Shown one piece after another: positions 1-8,180 of a stretch of DNA of 64,000 nt. This stretch comes from UBA6170 sp034429975 (GTDB taxonomy: Bacteria > Chloroflexota > Anaerolineae > Anaerolineales > Anaerolineaceae). Position 1 is the first letter of the stretch. Each line of letters opens with the position of its first letter. The DNA lies in contig DAOUFM010000129.1 of the NCBI GenBank assembly GCA_034429975.1, positions 33,036 through 97,035 on the forward strand, in the 5' to 3' direction. The notes beneath the pieces are model-generated. The model was not told the origin of the DNA. It saw nothing but the letters and a program-made list of their open reading frames with translations, and ran no database searches. A program made the position numbers and the translations under genes.

Positions 1-1804
1 GTTGAACTTCGTGTGAATTCGGCCAGATATCTTTGAGGTAAACAGGTTTACCTTCTGGGTTGTGTCCCAAAGGTTCTTCAGATAGATTTATGTTAGTAGT
101 GCCAGCCAAAGCAAAAACAACCACCAATGGAGGAGAAGCGAGATAGTTTGCCTGGGTAAAGGGGTGAATCCTTCCTTCAAAATTTCGATTCCCTGAAAGA
201 ACAGCGCTGGCAATTAATTTCTTTTGCTCGATCAGGTTCGCCACCTCTTCTTTCAGGGGGCCACTATTTCCGATGCAGGTGGTACAGCCATATCCGACAA
301 CATGGAAACCAAGCGCTTCCAAGTCACCCATCAACCCGGATTGTTCAAGGTATTCGGTAACCACCCGGGATCCGGGTGCAAAACTGGTTTTCACATAGGC
401 AGGAACCTGTAATCCATTCTCAACTGCCTTTTTGGCCACCAATCCTGCTGCAATCATCACCGTTGGGTTGGAAGTATTAGTACAGGAAGTGATGGCTGCA
501 ATTGCTGTAAAACCATGGCTGAGGTTATAAGTCTGATTATTGAGAGTTAAAGGGTATTTCGTATTGGCTTCATCCTGAGGAATACCAAATCCCTTTTGGT
601 CCCGGGGTTTTATCAGACTCTGAGTGAAATTTTCATGAACATGATTGAGACTGATCCGATCCTGAGGACGTTTTGGACCGGCAATACTGGGCTCAATTTG
701 ATCCAACCGTACTTCAATCACCTCGGTAAAGGTAGGAATGGGTTGCATTTTGTCTCTGAACAGATGTTGAGCGCGGTAATACGTTTCGATTAGTTTGATT
801 TGTTCAGGACTTTTACCGGTTAACTGCAAATATTTTAATGATTGATTGTCAAAGGGAAAATAAAGAACGGTTGCGCCGGATTCGGGGGTGATGTTAGAGA
901 TCATTGCGCGATCCGCAACGCTGAGTTGGTCCAAACCTTCGCCAAAGAATTCGACAAATTTATCAACGACGCCTTTTTGCCTGAGGAGTTCAATGATCGA
1001 TAGGGTTAGATCGGTTGGGGTCAGACCTTCCCGCAAATTACCGACAAGATGAATACCAATGACATCGGGGGTGATAATTTCAATTGGCTGGCCCATCATG
1101 GCAGCTACAGCTTCAATTCCACCGACTCCCCAACCAACGATGCCGAGCCCGTTAATCATCGTCGTGTGAGAATCTGTACCAACCAATGTGTCTGGAAAAA
1201 CGAAAGTATCCCCATTAAAATCTTTTTTAAGTACAGATTGAGCCAGGAATTCAAGGTTTACCTGATGAACAATACCGGTTGCGGGCGGTACAATTCGCAC
1301 ATTATTAAAAGATGAACTGCTCCAGTGTAAAAATTGGTAACGTTCATGATTTCGTTGAAACTCTAAGCTGGAGTTTTTTTCTAAAGCATCTTTCCGGGCA
1401 GAAAAATCCACCATAACTGAATGGTCGATTACCAGATCAACCGGAATCAGGGGGTTTACCTTGAGCGGATCACCGCCTAAATGCTCGATAGCAGCCCGCA
1501 TAGCAGCGAGATCGTTTAATACCGGTACACCGGTAAAATCCTGTAAGATTACCCGACCGGGAAAAAATGGAACCGGAGGTCTGCTTTTTTGCTCCGGCTG
1601 CCAATATGCCAGATTTATAATGTCATTTTCTGTGATGGTTGTTCCGTTAAAATTTCGAATAACACCTTCCAGCAGAATTCGAATGGAATAAGGCAGTCTT
1701 TGCCAATAATCTTTTTCTTCAACAACCTTTGAAAGATCATAAAATTTGAAACTATTTCCATCAATTTTGAGGGTTGAAAGTGAGGAAGATAAACCTGTTT
1801 TCAT
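1..1804 (-). CDS. acnA: Aconitate hydratase (AcnA/IRP type), N-terminal 601 codons, cut by window edge
   Basis: Interconverts citrate and isocitrate through cis-aconitate, using a [4Fe-4S] cluster in the cytoplasm. The reverse strand reads open from an ATG at 1804 (preceded by AGGAGT) to base 1. It starts MKTGLSSSLSTLKIDG and contains the Cys-ligand motifs SCTNTSNP (near bases 480-505) and CTTCIGNSGP (near 260-290), which are diagnostic of aconitases. Other family blocks seen are DHSVMVDFSA and VGTDSHTTMINGLG. AcnA proteins are near 890 residues, so about a third, including the swivel domain, lies outside the window. The next gene upstream on the strand is isocitrate dehydrogenase, 17 bases away, so the two are probably co-transcribed in pathway order. 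No frameshift seen. Confidence 0.96.
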   Translation of the reverse strand, partial: MKTGLSSSLSTLKIDGNSFKFYDLSKVVEEKDYWQRLPYSIRILLEGVIRNFNGTTITENDIINLAYWQPEQKSRPPVPFFPGRVILQDFTGVPVLNDLAAMRAAIEHLGGDPLKVNPLIPVDLVIDHSVMVDFSARKDALEKNSSLEFQRNHERYQFLHWSSSSFNNVRIVPPATGIVHQVNLEFLAQSVLKKDFNGDTFVFPDTLVGTDSHTTMINGLGIVGWGVGGIEAVAAMMGQPIEIITPDVIGIHLVGNLREGLTPTDLTLSIIELLRQKGVVDKFVEFFGEGLDQLSVADRAMISNITPESGATVLYFPFDNQSLKYLQLTGKSPEQIKLIETYYRAQHLFRDKMQPIPTFTEVIEVRLDQIEPSIAGPKRPQDRISLNHVHENFTQSLIKPRDQKGFGIPQDEANTKYPLTLNNQTYNLSHGFTAIAAITSCTNTSNPTVMIAAGLVAKKAVENGLQVPAYVKTSFAPGSRVVTEYLEQSGLMGDLEALGFHVVGYGCTTCIGNSGPLKEEVANLIEQKKLIASAVLSGNRNFEGRIHPFTQANYLASPPLVVVFALAGTTNINLSEEPLGHNPEGKPVYLKDIWPNSHEVQ

Positions 1805-1821
1805 TCTCTACTCCTGTATTT

Positions 1822-3099
1822 CTAAAAATTACTGATGACTGCCTTGGCAAATTCTTTGGTTCCCAGTGTGGTTGCAGTGGGGACAAATTGAGCCAGATCT
1901 ATCGTTAATTGTCCCTGTTTGATCGTTTTTTCCAAAGCTTTTGTAATTACTTCGGCTGCCTGATCCCAGCCAAGATACTCCAGCATCATGACCGATGACA
2001 AAATAAGAGAGGAGGGGTTAGCGAGATTTTTTCCGGCGATATCTGGAGCGGTGCCGTGGGTCGCTTCAAAAATAGCAACACCGCTCTCATAATTAATATT
2101 AGCACCTGGTGCAATACCAATTCCACCCACCTGGGCAGCCAAAGCGTCTGATAAATAATCACCATTCAAATTTGTGGTGGCGATGACACTGAAGCTTTGG
2201 GGGTAAAGCAGAAGATTCTGAAAAGTAGCGTCAGCGATCATATCGTTAATCCAAATCTTTCCATTCTGAACTGCTTTTTCCTTTTCCCTGTTCGCTTCAT
2301 TAATTCCTTTGACCTTTTTGGCAGCCTCAAACTGCCGGGTGGTATAAGTGGTCTCGCCAAATTCATTTTCAGCCAGATCATAACCCCATTTCCGAAATGC
2401 ACCCTCAGTGTATTTCATGATATTGCCTTTATGCACCAGGGTGACTGTAGGTTTTTTATTTTTAATGGCGTATTGGATGGCTGCCCGAACGAGCCGGTGA
2501 CTGCCTGCCTGAGAGATTGGTTTTACGCCGATTCCAACCTCATCATGGAATCGGATTTTTTGGTAAGTTTTTGGAATTTGAAATTTTAACCACTCCAGAA
2601 AAGCTTGCGCTTCTTGACTGTTACTTTCAAATTCAACACCTGAATAGACATCCTCGGTATTCTCTCTAAAGATGGTGATGTCAATTTTTTCAGGCTGTTT
2701 CACCGGGGCGGAAACTCCCGGGAAGTAACGCACTGGACGCAAACAAACAAACAAATCGAGATCTTTGCGCAAGGCTACATTGAGTGAGCGAATCCCTTCG
2801 CCAACCGGGGTGGTCAGCGGACCTTTGATTCCGATTTTGTATGTAGAAAAATCCTCTAAAGTTTGAACCGGTAGCCATTCTCCAGTTTGCTGATACGCTT
2901 TTTCCCCGGCTAAAACTTCCTTCCAAATAATTTTCTTTGAATCCCCATAAACATGTTTAAGCGCTGCTTGCAGGATTGATTGCATAGCGACGGAAACTTC
3001 CGGGCCAATCCCATCTCCAGGGATCATAGGAACGGTAATTTGATCGGAAACGGATAAATGGTTTCCGTTAATTTGAATTTGATTTAGAGGTTTATTCAT
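1822..3099 (-). CDS. icd: Isocitrate dehydrogenase, predicted NAD-dependent
   Basis: Oxidatively decarboxylates isocitrate to 2-oxoglutarate; homodimeric beta-decarboxylating dehydrogenase family, 425 residues, close to E. coli Icd in length and sequence. The substrate block IRSLNVALR with the phosphorylatable serine position, the CLRPVRY block and NLNGDYLSDALAAQVGG are intact. The cofactor site is unusual: where E. coli NADP-Icd has Lys344-Tyr345, Val351, Tyr391 and Arg395, this protein has Asp353-Ile354 (HGTAPDIAG), Ala360, Ile400 and Gln404. Asp-Ile and Ala at these places are the known determinants of NAD preference in this family. The start is ATG at 3099; upstream of it is a shared intergenic region with the divergent IclR gene. 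Probably co-transcribed with aconitase. Confidence 0.96.
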   Translation of the reverse strand: MNKPLNQIQINGNHLSVSDQITVPMIPGDGIGPEVSVAMQSILQAALKHVYGDSKKIIWKEVLAGEKAYQQTGEWLPVQTLEDFSTYKIGIKGPLTTPVGEGIRSLNVALRKDLDLFVCLRPVRYFPGVSAPVKQPEKIDITIFRENTEDVYSGVEFESNSQEAQAFLEWLKFQIPKTYQKIRFHDEVGIGVKPISQAGSHRLVRAAIQYAIKNKKPTVTLVHKGNIMKYTEGAFRKWGYDLAENEFGETTYTTRQFEAAKKVKGINEANREKEKAVQNGKIWINDMIADATFQNLLLYPQSFSVIATTNLNGDYLSDALAAQVGGIGIAPGANINYESGVAIFEATHGTAPDIAGKNLANPSSLILSSVMMLEYLGWDQAAEVITKALEKTIKQGQLTIDLAQFVPTATTLGTKEFAKAVISNF

Positions 3100-3138
3100 T
3101 TTTCTTCCTTAAAAAATTCTATCATTTTTTGAAAGACC

Positions 3139-3167
3139 TTGACTTTTAATTAATAAATTTCTATAAT
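3139..3167 (+). promoter_or_regulatory. Sigma70-type promoter of the IclR gene
   Basis: TTGACT (3139-3144), 17-base spacer, then a perfect TATAAT (3162-3167), reading toward the IclR gene. Transcription would start near 3174, giving a leader of about 40 bases. Confidence 0.75.
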
Positions 3168-3183
3168 CATTATATTCATTTTC

Positions 3184-3196
3184 GGGACACCGTCCC
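3184..3196. promoter_or_regulatory. Candidate operator: inverted repeat GGGAC-ACC-GTCCC
   Basis: A perfect 5-bp inverted repeat with 3-base centre lies about 10-20 bases downstream of the predicted IclR start point and between the divergent icd and IclR genes. IclR proteins bind short palindromes and usually repress their own gene, so this is a reasonable operator; the assignment is positional only. Confidence 0.35.
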
Positions 3197-3214
3197 ATTC
3201 TCCGGTACAAAAAG

Positions 3215-4012
3215 ATGGACAAAGCAAACATTCAAACGATTGATCGTATGATCCAAATCATGGATTGTTTTACCATCGATCAAGACGAATTGGGTGTCCG
3301 AGAAGCTGCCAGATTAACTGGTTTTTCATCCAGTGTTTGTGGAAGAATCATGATTGCTCTAAAAAATCAAGGATTGCTGCAACAAAATCAATATACCAAA
3401 GCTTATTCGGTTGGACCGAAAAGTTTGCGTTGGGCAGAGGTCTATACCTCCAATCTCGACATTCGTAATGTGGCTTTACCAGTGATCCATCAATTATTGG
3501 CAGAAACGAAAGAAACAATCAGCTTATATATTCTGGATGGGGATGAACGGTTGTGTGTTGAACGGATGGAAAGTGCTCAAAATGTACGGATCGTTGCCCG
3601 AATTGGTCGGCGTTTACCTTTGTATGCCGGTTCCGCTGGTAAGTTATTACTGGCATTTCTTTCGGAAAAAAAACAAGAGGAAATCTTTGAACGTACAATT
3701 TTCACCCCATTTACAGATAAAACCATTGTTGATCCGGAAAAATTACGTGTAGAACTAAAGAGTATCCGCCAACAAGGTTATGCATTTAGCAATGGCGAAT
3801 GGGTAGAGGATGCAGCCGGGATTGCAGCGCCGATCTTTGACATTAAAGAGGATATTCATGCTGCTTTGACTGTGTCTGGACCTTCTGGTCGCTTTACTAA
3901 TGATAAAATCCTACTCTATAAAACCAGTGTCTTAAAAGGCGCTGAACAGATCTCAAAAGATTTAGGATATGTTGGAAATTTTTTTACACAAATCCAACAA
4001 TCATACCTATGA
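3215..4012 (+). CDS. IclR family transcriptional regulator
   Basis: DNA-binding regulator of 265 residues. An N-terminal winged helix-turn-helix (residues about 5-65, with LGVREAARLTGFSSSVCGRI as recognition region) is followed by the IclR effector domain (about 80-255), including the family block RIGRRLPLYAGSAGKLLLAF and the later GIAAPIF. The effector domain binds a small organic acid in known members; the ligand here is unknown. It sits between acn-icd (divergent) and citrate synthase (downstream, same strand), so it most likely controls the TCA genes on both sides. There is no strong ribosome binding site before the ATG. A hairpin with a T run follows the gene. Confidence 0.92.
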   Translation: MDKANIQTIDRMIQIMDCFTIDQDELGVREAARLTGFSSSVCGRIMIALKNQGLLQQNQYTKAYSVGPKSLRWAEVYTSNLDIRNVALPVIHQLLAETKETISLYILDGDERLCVERMESAQNVRIVARIGRRLPLYAGSAGKLLLAFLSEKKQEEIFERTIFTPFTDKTIVDPEKLRVELKSIRQQGYAFSNGEWVEDAAGIAAPIFDIKEDIHAALTVSGPSGRFTNDKILLYKTSVLKGAEQISKDLGYVGNFFTQIQQSYL

Positions 4013-4026
4013 CGGTCGAAGAGATG

Positions 4027-4068
4027 ATCGTAACTCTTTTCCCCTGATTAGGAGTTATGATTTTTTTC
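4027..4068 (+). terminator. Rho-independent terminator between IclR and citrate synthase genes
   Basis: Stem ATCGTAACTC (4027-4036) pairs with GAGTTATGAT (4052-4061) with one G-U wobble and is followed at once by a T run. It lies in the 85-base gap before the citrate synthase gene, so it either ends the IclR transcript or acts as an attenuator for the genes beyond it. No separate strong promoter was seen between it and 4098. Confidence 0.65.
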
Positions 4069-4097
4069 GGCTTAAGACTTGAATAAGGAGCTCCAAT

Positions 4098-5405
4098 ATG
4101 GAATTATTAGAAGAAAAAATTGAAAAGCTATTGCCTGCTTGGAGAGAAAGAGTCCAACGCCTTAAAAAAGAACATGGAAATTTCAAAGTATGTGATGTTA
4201 CCGTATCACAGATTTATGGGGGAATTCGGGGAGTGCAAATTCAAGTCAGTGACATCTCCTATGTGGATCCCCAGGAAGGGATTCGTATCCGAGGATACAC
4301 GATCCCGCAATTATTAGAATTGCTGCCCAAATTACCAGGAGCGGAGTTTCCATTGGCTGGTGGGGTTTATTATTTACTTCTCACGAATGAAATCCCGACC
4401 CTGGAAGAAGCAATGATGATTGAAAAAGAATGGCAGGATAGAAGCCAGATTCCAACCTATGTGTATAACGTATTAAGGAGAATGCCACAAGAAACACATC
4501 CAATGACTTTATTTTCTATGGGAATTATGGCACTCCAACGCGAGTCTGTCTTTTCTAAAGAGTATGAAATTGGAGTAGTTAAGGATGACCATTGGCGCTA
4601 CTTTTTAAAAGATTCAATCAACCTTACTGCCAAATTGCCTGGTCTGGCAGCCTTTATTTACAATTTAAAATATCAGGATGGCATTTATCTGCCCCCGAGA
4701 GCCGACCATGATTGGAGTGCCAATTTTGGGGTTATGATTGATCGTGAGGGAGATCCTAATTATTATGATCTCTGCCGTTTGTTCTTTTTTCTACATAGCG
4801 ACCATGAAGGTGGGAATGTTTCAGCTCATACGGCCCATCTGGTAGGCACGGCTCTTTCGGATGTCTATTTAGCCTGTTCGGCCGGGATGAATGGGTTGGC
4901 AGGACCTCTACATGGTCTGGCAAACCAGGAATGTATCAAGTGGTTGTTAGATGTCCGCGAGTACTTCAATGGCATACCGACCTCCAAACAACTCAAAAAA
5001 TATATGCGTGCTACCTTAGCAGAAGGAAAAATTATCCCGGGTTATGGCCATGCTGTATTAAGGACTACCGATCCGCGGTTTACAGCGCAATTAGAGTTTG
5101 CGAGGAATAAACGTCTGGATAGTGATTTGGTTAAATTAGTAGAAATGGTTTATGCCACTCTGCCTGGGATTCTCATGGAGAATGGGAAAGTTAGTAATCC
5201 CTGGCCGAATGTAGATGCAATTAATGGTGCATTGCAATATCATTTTGGTGTAAAAGAGTATGGTTTCTATACAGTTTTGTTTGGTGTGAGTAGAATATTA
5301 GGAATCACTGCTCACATTGTTTGGTCGCGGGCGTTATTGAAACCGATTGAGCGTCCAAAGTCATTAACCACCGAAATGTTAGAAACAATGATAGCAGGAA
5401 AATAA
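4098..5405 (+). CDS. Citrate synthase, eukaryotic (mitochondrial-like) type I
   Basis: Condenses acetyl-CoA and oxaloacetate to citrate. The 435-residue protein resembles mitochondrial citrate synthase rather than hexameric GltA: it has YGGIRGVQ, DPQEGIRIRGYTIP, SDHEGGNVSAHTAHLVG, MNGLAGPLHGLANQE, PGYGHAVLR, and TVLFGVSRILG near the C-terminus. The catalytic His-His-Asp triad is visible in GPLHG, GYGHA and PNVDA. Such eukaryote-like enzymes are known in a few bacteria, for example Geobacter. The start is supported by AAGGAGC before the ATG. A PEPCK-like gene follows 64 bases later on the same strand. It lies opposite acn-icd, so the whole citrate-to-2-oxoglutarate branch is in one locus. Confidence 0.95.
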   Translation: MELLEEKIEKLLPAWRERVQRLKKEHGNFKVCDVTVSQIYGGIRGVQIQVSDISYVDPQEGIRIRGYTIPQLLELLPKLPGAEFPLAGGVYYLLLTNEIPTLEEAMMIEKEWQDRSQIPTYVYNVLRRMPQETHPMTLFSMGIMALQRESVFSKEYEIGVVKDDHWRYFLKDSINLTAKLPGLAAFIYNLKYQDGIYLPPRADHDWSANFGVMIDREGDPNYYDLCRLFFFLHSDHEGGNVSAHTAHLVGTALSDVYLACSAGMNGLAGPLHGLANQECIKWLLDVREYFNGIPTSKQLKKYMRATLAEGKIIPGYGHAVLRTTDPRFTAQLEFARNKRLDSDLVKLVEMVYATLPGILMENGKVSNPWPNVDAINGALQYHFGVKEYGFYTVLFGVSRILGITAHIVWSRALLKPIERPKSLTTEMLETMIAGK

Positions 5406-5469
5406 AGAAACGGTTTTAAAAAGAATGTTTGATAAAAAGATTTCAGCTCATTAAAGGCAAGAGGTAATC

Positions 5470-7236
5470 ATGGAAAATAGTTCATACCAAATTTATGAAG
5501 ACAAATTAATTCTTAGAACCCGATATCGTTTGTGTGATACGGTGGATGAATTAATTACCAGCAATTTATTTCTGGATTTATTGGGTAAGTATGTTAACTA
5601 TCTCTCGCGCCAGCATTCGCGCTTATTACGAGTTTTCGTAAATGAAGATAAGATAACAACTCATGAACTAAAATGCATGCAGACTACTTTACAGTTATTA
5701 TCTAAATTACCTGTCAGTCAGGTACAGAAAATAGTTCCTGAACATCAGACTTTCTTTACCGATTTAGATCTTCTGGATGATTTTATTGAAGAGTTCTATA
5801 ACTTTTGGCGGCGATTACAGCGGCTGGTAGTAATTGATTCGGTGGATGATCGCCTGGACAAACGACCATACCGCTCTTTTACCGAGACAGTTGAAAAGTT
5901 AATGAACGTCGTTCGCACAGCACAACGTGATATCCGTGAAAATGTTTCCGGAAATCATCCGAGAGTGTATCGCCAGGTGAGTGCAGGCACCAATATCGCA
6001 GCTATTACCTTGCCATACCGGCTCCCATTTTCCTCTGAATATTCAGACCTTTTAAATCATATCTTAATGACCCGGCAGGTTTTGATTTATCCGCCTTTTA
6101 TTTTTAATACCCCCCAAAATAAACGCAGCGGAAAATTTGCGCGGGTCGAAAACAACCCGCTTCAAGGGTTACATATTAATCCCAAAGAATGGTTATGTTA
6201 TCCAGCAAAAGTGGGTGAACTAGTCATTCTGGTTTATTTCACTGTTCAATGGTTTGAACTTGGTTTTTCATTGGCTAACTTATTTGAATTGGCTGAAGAT
6301 GCGGATTTAAAACGGAAGCCGGATGCAATCTATTTTTATGGAATTCCGGTTGAAGGTGATCACGAACCAGGTGTCTCTGAGACAATTTTTTATGAGGATA
6401 ATGATAATAATATCCTGATTGGAACGGTGCCATTCAGAAAAGAGTATGCGTATTTTGGCTACCTGAAAAAAATGATTTTAACCTTGCATAATGTCAAAAT
6501 GATGAAAATGCAACGGATGCCTTTCCATGGGGCTATGTTCCATCTGGTATTACGAAACGCTGGCTCAGCCTGTGTCTTATTGATCGGTGATTCAGGCGCT
6601 GGGAAATCCGAAACACTGGAAGCATTGCGGGGGATTATCGAAGATCAGGTGGAGGATCTGGTTATCATAGCAGATGATATGGGCTCGATCGATATTTTAC
6701 CGGATGGTCGTATTGTAGGCTATGGCACAGAAATAGGTGCTTTTGTGCGGTTGGATGACCTTCAGAAGGATTACGCCTTCGGCCAAATTGATCGCTCCAT
6801 TATCATGAACCCGGATCAAGTCAACTCGCGGGTTGTGCTTCCCGTTACCAAATTTCAGAGCCTCATCCAGGGCTATGACATTGATTTCGTGTTGTATGCC
6901 AACAATTATGATGCAGTGGATTCTGAACATCCTGCAATTGAGCAATTTAAAAATCCAGATCAGGCATTTGAAGAATTCCGTTCCGGGGCTGTGATGAGCA
7001 AGGGCACAACCACAACAATTGGATTAACGCATTCCTATTTTGCCAATATATTTGGGCCCCCAGAATATCGAGACTTACACGATGAAATTGCCAGGAAATT
7101 CTTTTATGCTTTTTTTGAAAAAGGAATTTTTGTTGGGGAGATGCGCACTCAATTAGGTGTGTCTGGAAGTGAGTTTACTGGTCCAGAGAATTCAGCAAGA
7201 GCTTTATTAGAACTGCTTAAAAACAAAAACAAGTAA
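5470..7236 (+). CDS. PEPCK/HPr-kinase-like P-loop protein of unknown function
   Basis: 588 residues. The C-terminal half carries a Walker A motif GDSGAGKS (373-380), a kinase-2-like IADDMGSID (400-408) and a later block KGTTTTIGLTHSYFANIFGP (511-530) arranged as in ATP-dependent PEP carboxykinase, whose equivalents are GxSGTGKT, GDDEHGW and a Thr/Pro-rich block ending in FGAPF. The first 170 residues look helical and match nothing I recognise. Position right after citrate synthase fits an oxaloacetate/PEP step, but the canonical GTGKT and substrate arginine motifs are not clear, so it could also be a protein or metabolite kinase. The start has GAGGT upstream. A strong hairpin follows. I am sure of the fold class, not the reaction. 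Confidence 0.6.
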   Translation: MENSSYQIYEDKLILRTRYRLCDTVDELITSNLFLDLLGKYVNYLSRQHSRLLRVFVNEDKITTHELKCMQTTLQLLSKLPVSQVQKIVPEHQTFFTDLDLLDDFIEEFYNFWRRLQRLVVIDSVDDRLDKRPYRSFTETVEKLMNVVRTAQRDIRENVSGNHPRVYRQVSAGTNIAAITLPYRLPFSSEYSDLLNHILMTRQVLIYPPFIFNTPQNKRSGKFARVENNPLQGLHINPKEWLCYPAKVGELVILVYFTVQWFELGFSLANLFELAEDADLKRKPDAIYFYGIPVEGDHEPGVSETIFYEDNDNNILIGTVPFRKEYAYFGYLKKMILTLHNVKMMKMQRMPFHGAMFHLVLRNAGSACVLLIGDSGAGKSETLEALRGIIEDQVEDLVIIADDMGSIDILPDGRIVGYGTEIGAFVRLDDLQKDYAFGQIDRSIIMNPDQVNSRVVLPVTKFQSLIQGYDIDFVLYANNYDAVDSEHPAIEQFKNPDQAFEEFRSGAVMSKGTTTTIGLTHSYFANIFGPPEYRDLHDEIARKFFYAFFEKGIFVGEMRTQLGVSGSEFTGPENSARALLELLKNKNK

Positions 7237-7247
7237 TTAGAAAATAT

Positions 7248-7279
7248 CACCCTGGGAGAATTGAATTCATCCCAGGGTG
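7248..7279 (+). terminator. Hairpin after the PEPCK-like gene
   Basis: Perfect 10-bp stem CACCCTGGGA / TCCCAGGGTG with a 12-base loop, 11 bases after the stop codon. No T run follows, so it may act as a transcript 3'-end stabiliser or a factor-assisted terminator. Confidence 0.5.
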
Positions 7280-7322
7280 GCTTCAATCGACACTAATTCA
7301 CATTCGTCGGTAAAATATAAAA

Positions 7323-8180
7323 ATGAGAATATTCTTATTTTTATTTTTATTTGCATGTTTTTTGTTTTCTGGTTGTAGTAATAACGCACAATTTGAGCAA
7401 CCTGTTAAAGCTCCCACCATAACCAGTAGAGTAACTGAAAACAAACCGCAATTAACCAGTACGCCATTTGTTGAACCATCAACAACTGTGAATGAAACGA
7501 TCGTGCCTACTGAACGAGTTGTTGAGGTAAGTTCGCCTTTGCAGGAATATTCAATGACACGGTTAATGGACATGATTTCTAATCCTTACCATCCCCCAAA
7601 ATCAGGCTCTGATGATCCGCATCAGGGCGTAGATTTTAGTATTGTTGACCCGGATTACCAAATTGCGCTCGCAGGTGAAAAAGTCCAGAGCATTTTGGAA
7701 GGTGAAGTTGTGATGGTAATGAATAATCGTTTTCCGTATGGAAATTCGGTGATGATTGAAACACTTTTTCGAGATCTTCCTCCAGGTTGGGTGGAAACCC
7801 TGGTTGAAATGCCACTCCCGGATTCGTTTGGTATATCGCCGGCTTTAACCTGTCCTTCCGGTTGGGATAAAGCGCCAAACGATAAACCAGACCTTGCTCT
7901 TTACATACTGTATGCTCACTTACACGAGCCAACTGCAGTCGAGGTGAACCAGTTGGTTCAATCCGGTGAGTTTTTAGGTAGTGTAGGCGAAAGCGGAAAT
8001 GCGTTGGCTCCACATCTGCATGTTGAAATGCGTTATGGGTATTCCAGAGAATTGAATGGTAGTATGGCCCATTATGATGTCAGCGCAAGTCAGGAAGAAA
8101 TGGAAAATTATTGTCGCTGGCGGGTAAGTGGCTGGTATCGCGTGGTTGATCCTTTATTGTTTTTGAAAGATGTCCCTTAA
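7323..8180 (+). CDS. M23-family peptidase-like lipoprotein
   Basis: 285 residues. A lipoprotein signal ends at FSGC (Cys18), followed by a Thr/Pro/Val-rich linker to about residue 70. The metallopeptidase domain shows the first zinc motif HQGVDF (H100, D104), a YAHLH segment (H199) and the second motif HLHVE (H231, H233), the lysostaphin/LytM ligand set. It should therefore be a membrane-anchored, outward-facing zinc endopeptidase acting on peptidoglycan cross-links. The insert between the two motifs is longer than in LytM. It has no clear Shine-Dalgarno. It converges on another lipoprotein gene and overlaps it by 4 bases. Confidence 0.85.
   Translation: MRIFLFLFLFACFLFSGCSNNAQFEQPVKAPTITSRVTENKPQLTSTPFVEPSTTVNETIVPTERVVEVSSPLQEYSMTRLMDMISNPYHPPKSGSDDPHQGVDFSIVDPDYQIALAGEKVQSILEGEVVMVMNNRFPYGNSVMIETLFRDLPPGWVETLVEMPLPDSFGISPALTCPSGWDKAPNDKPDLALYILYAHLHEPTAVEVNQLVQSGEFLGSVGESGNALAPHLHVEMRYGYSRELNGSMAHYDVSASQEEMENYCRWRVSGWYRVVDPLLFLKDVP

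Noticed and set aside
2197..2589. 130-codon plus-strand frame
   Set aside because: Entirely antisense to the well-conserved icd gene.
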